Shown: positions 63,535 through 64,000 of the stretch, piece after piece
Layout: each line of letters starts with the position of its first letter
How positions within the stretch are numbered: the stretch's first letter is position 1
From: Paraburkholderia sp. NMBU_R16
GTDB lineage: Bacteria; Pseudomonadota; Gammaproteobacteria; Burkholderiales; Burkholderiaceae
Direction of reading: 5' to 3'
DNA: 64,000 nt
Assembly: GCF_013282575.1 (NCBI RefSeq)
Contig: NZ_JAAAYE010000027.1
Coordinates: forward strand, 23,358 to 87,357
The notes under the pieces: model-generated
Told to the model about the DNA's origin: nothing
What the model saw: only the letters and a program-made list of their open reading frames with translations
Databases searched by the model: none
Translations under genes and position numbers: made by a program

Positions 63535-63662
63535 CAAGCGGCATGAGTCGAGCGCCACGGTTCGGGCGATGGATCGTCGGAGCGCTGCGGTGGGAGTGGT
63601 CCGTAGCGGGCAGCCACGCCACAACGTCGACGGCGCATCTGAACCGAGTACAACGCATCGGC

Positions 63663-64000
63663 TTATACAGAAGTGTCGGCGTTACCGCGGCCACGTAACG
63701 CTCGTAAAGTCTTAGCCGCAACATGAACTTCTCTGAGTCCAAGCCAGATGGCCTTCGCGCCGGGTTCGCCATCTCCTTTGCGGCCCAGGAAGCCACCCAA
63801 TTGCGCGATCAGGCGAAGCACCTCGTTGAGCTTGGGCTTGGCGGGCTGCTTGGCCTCGGTGAGCAAGTATGCGCCGCGGATCTCGTCGACATCGAAGAAC
63901 AGTTCGGCGTCCAGATCCGGGCAGGTGCGGCCCTTGCGCATCAGATAAGCGATACGCCAAGCCACTACCAGGAACAACGCCAGAGCGCGTTCGAGTCGTT
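63663..64000 (-). mobile_element. IS4-family transposase, C-terminal part (runs off the window)
   Basis: The frame enters from the right edge and ends at 63663, giving about 112 residues. ERALALFLVVAWRIAYLMRKG, CPDLDAELFFD and LRLIAQLGGFLGRKGDGEPG are typical of the C-terminus of Tn5/IS4-type transposases, after the catalytic Glu. Whether the element is intact depends on sequence beyond 64000. The intervening 63535-63662 shows no gene. Confidence 0.85.

Overview
The window is about 64 kb of high-GC DNA with a dense, mostly operonic gene layout. The gene families (bce/cepacian-type exopolysaccharide genes, PXPV-repeat protein, rubrerythrin/DUF3501 cluster, EpsC-type serine acetyltransferase, many LysR/AraC/DeoR regulators) point to Burkholderia sensu lato, probably a Paraburkholderia or Trinickia-like environmental species. 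The species cannot be named from sequence alone. No rRNA, tRNA, CRISPR array or replication origin was seen.

Layout, left to right. 1-3536: most of a large autotransporter adhesin with a 540-bp internal tandem duplication, cut by the left edge. 3727-11497: a Pat-type CoA-ligase/GNAT acetyltransferase, a Tat-exported PhoD-type phosphatase, a PaiB-LysE pair and zwf. 11609-17156: a YbhB-like periplasmic protein, then a tightly overlapping five-gene operon (ketopantoate-reductase-like, VOC, MaoC, class III CoA-transferase, shikimate-dehydrogenase-like) followed by a LysR regulator. This looks like an unassigned CoA-dependent catabolic route, and its CoA-transferase carries a single-base frameshift. 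17172-20360: small envelope proteins, then an isolated ATPase/DUF234 gene and a scrap resembling an XRE regulator. 20443-24091: prfC and a chemoreceptor.

24451-37459 is an exopolysaccharide locus. It has eight co-directional genes (priming transferase, UDP-glucose dehydrogenase, Wza-like exporter, Wzc-like tyrosine kinase, GT2, polymerase, two GT4 enzymes), with manC divergent. Four junctions are 4-nt stop/start overlaps. UDP-glucuronate and GDP-mannose precursors are implied. No flippase, acyltransferase or low-molecular-weight phosphatase is present. Next to manC is a protein that fuses an IS-type (DUF4096-like) DNA-binding domain to a Burkholderiaceae small-protein domain.

39103-46218: a DUF3501 / Fe-S / rubrerythrin stress operon, otsA, a DeoR-MFS pair with three operator-like repeats, and a VOC protein. 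46339-55909: pyk, an MFS porter, pcaD, folE, an AtuA-type two-gene unit with a CitMHS transporter and divergent LysR, and csbD with a sigma54-like promoter. 56148-60570: an epsC - AraC - EamA unit that looks like an O-acetylserine synthesis/export module, small proteins and an atypical SDR. 60647 to the end: a ketoglutarate-semialdehyde-type dehydrogenase, IS21-like terminal repeats, an unusual Gly/Tyr/His-rich 300-residue protein and an IS4 transposase fragment, so the right end is mobile-element territory.
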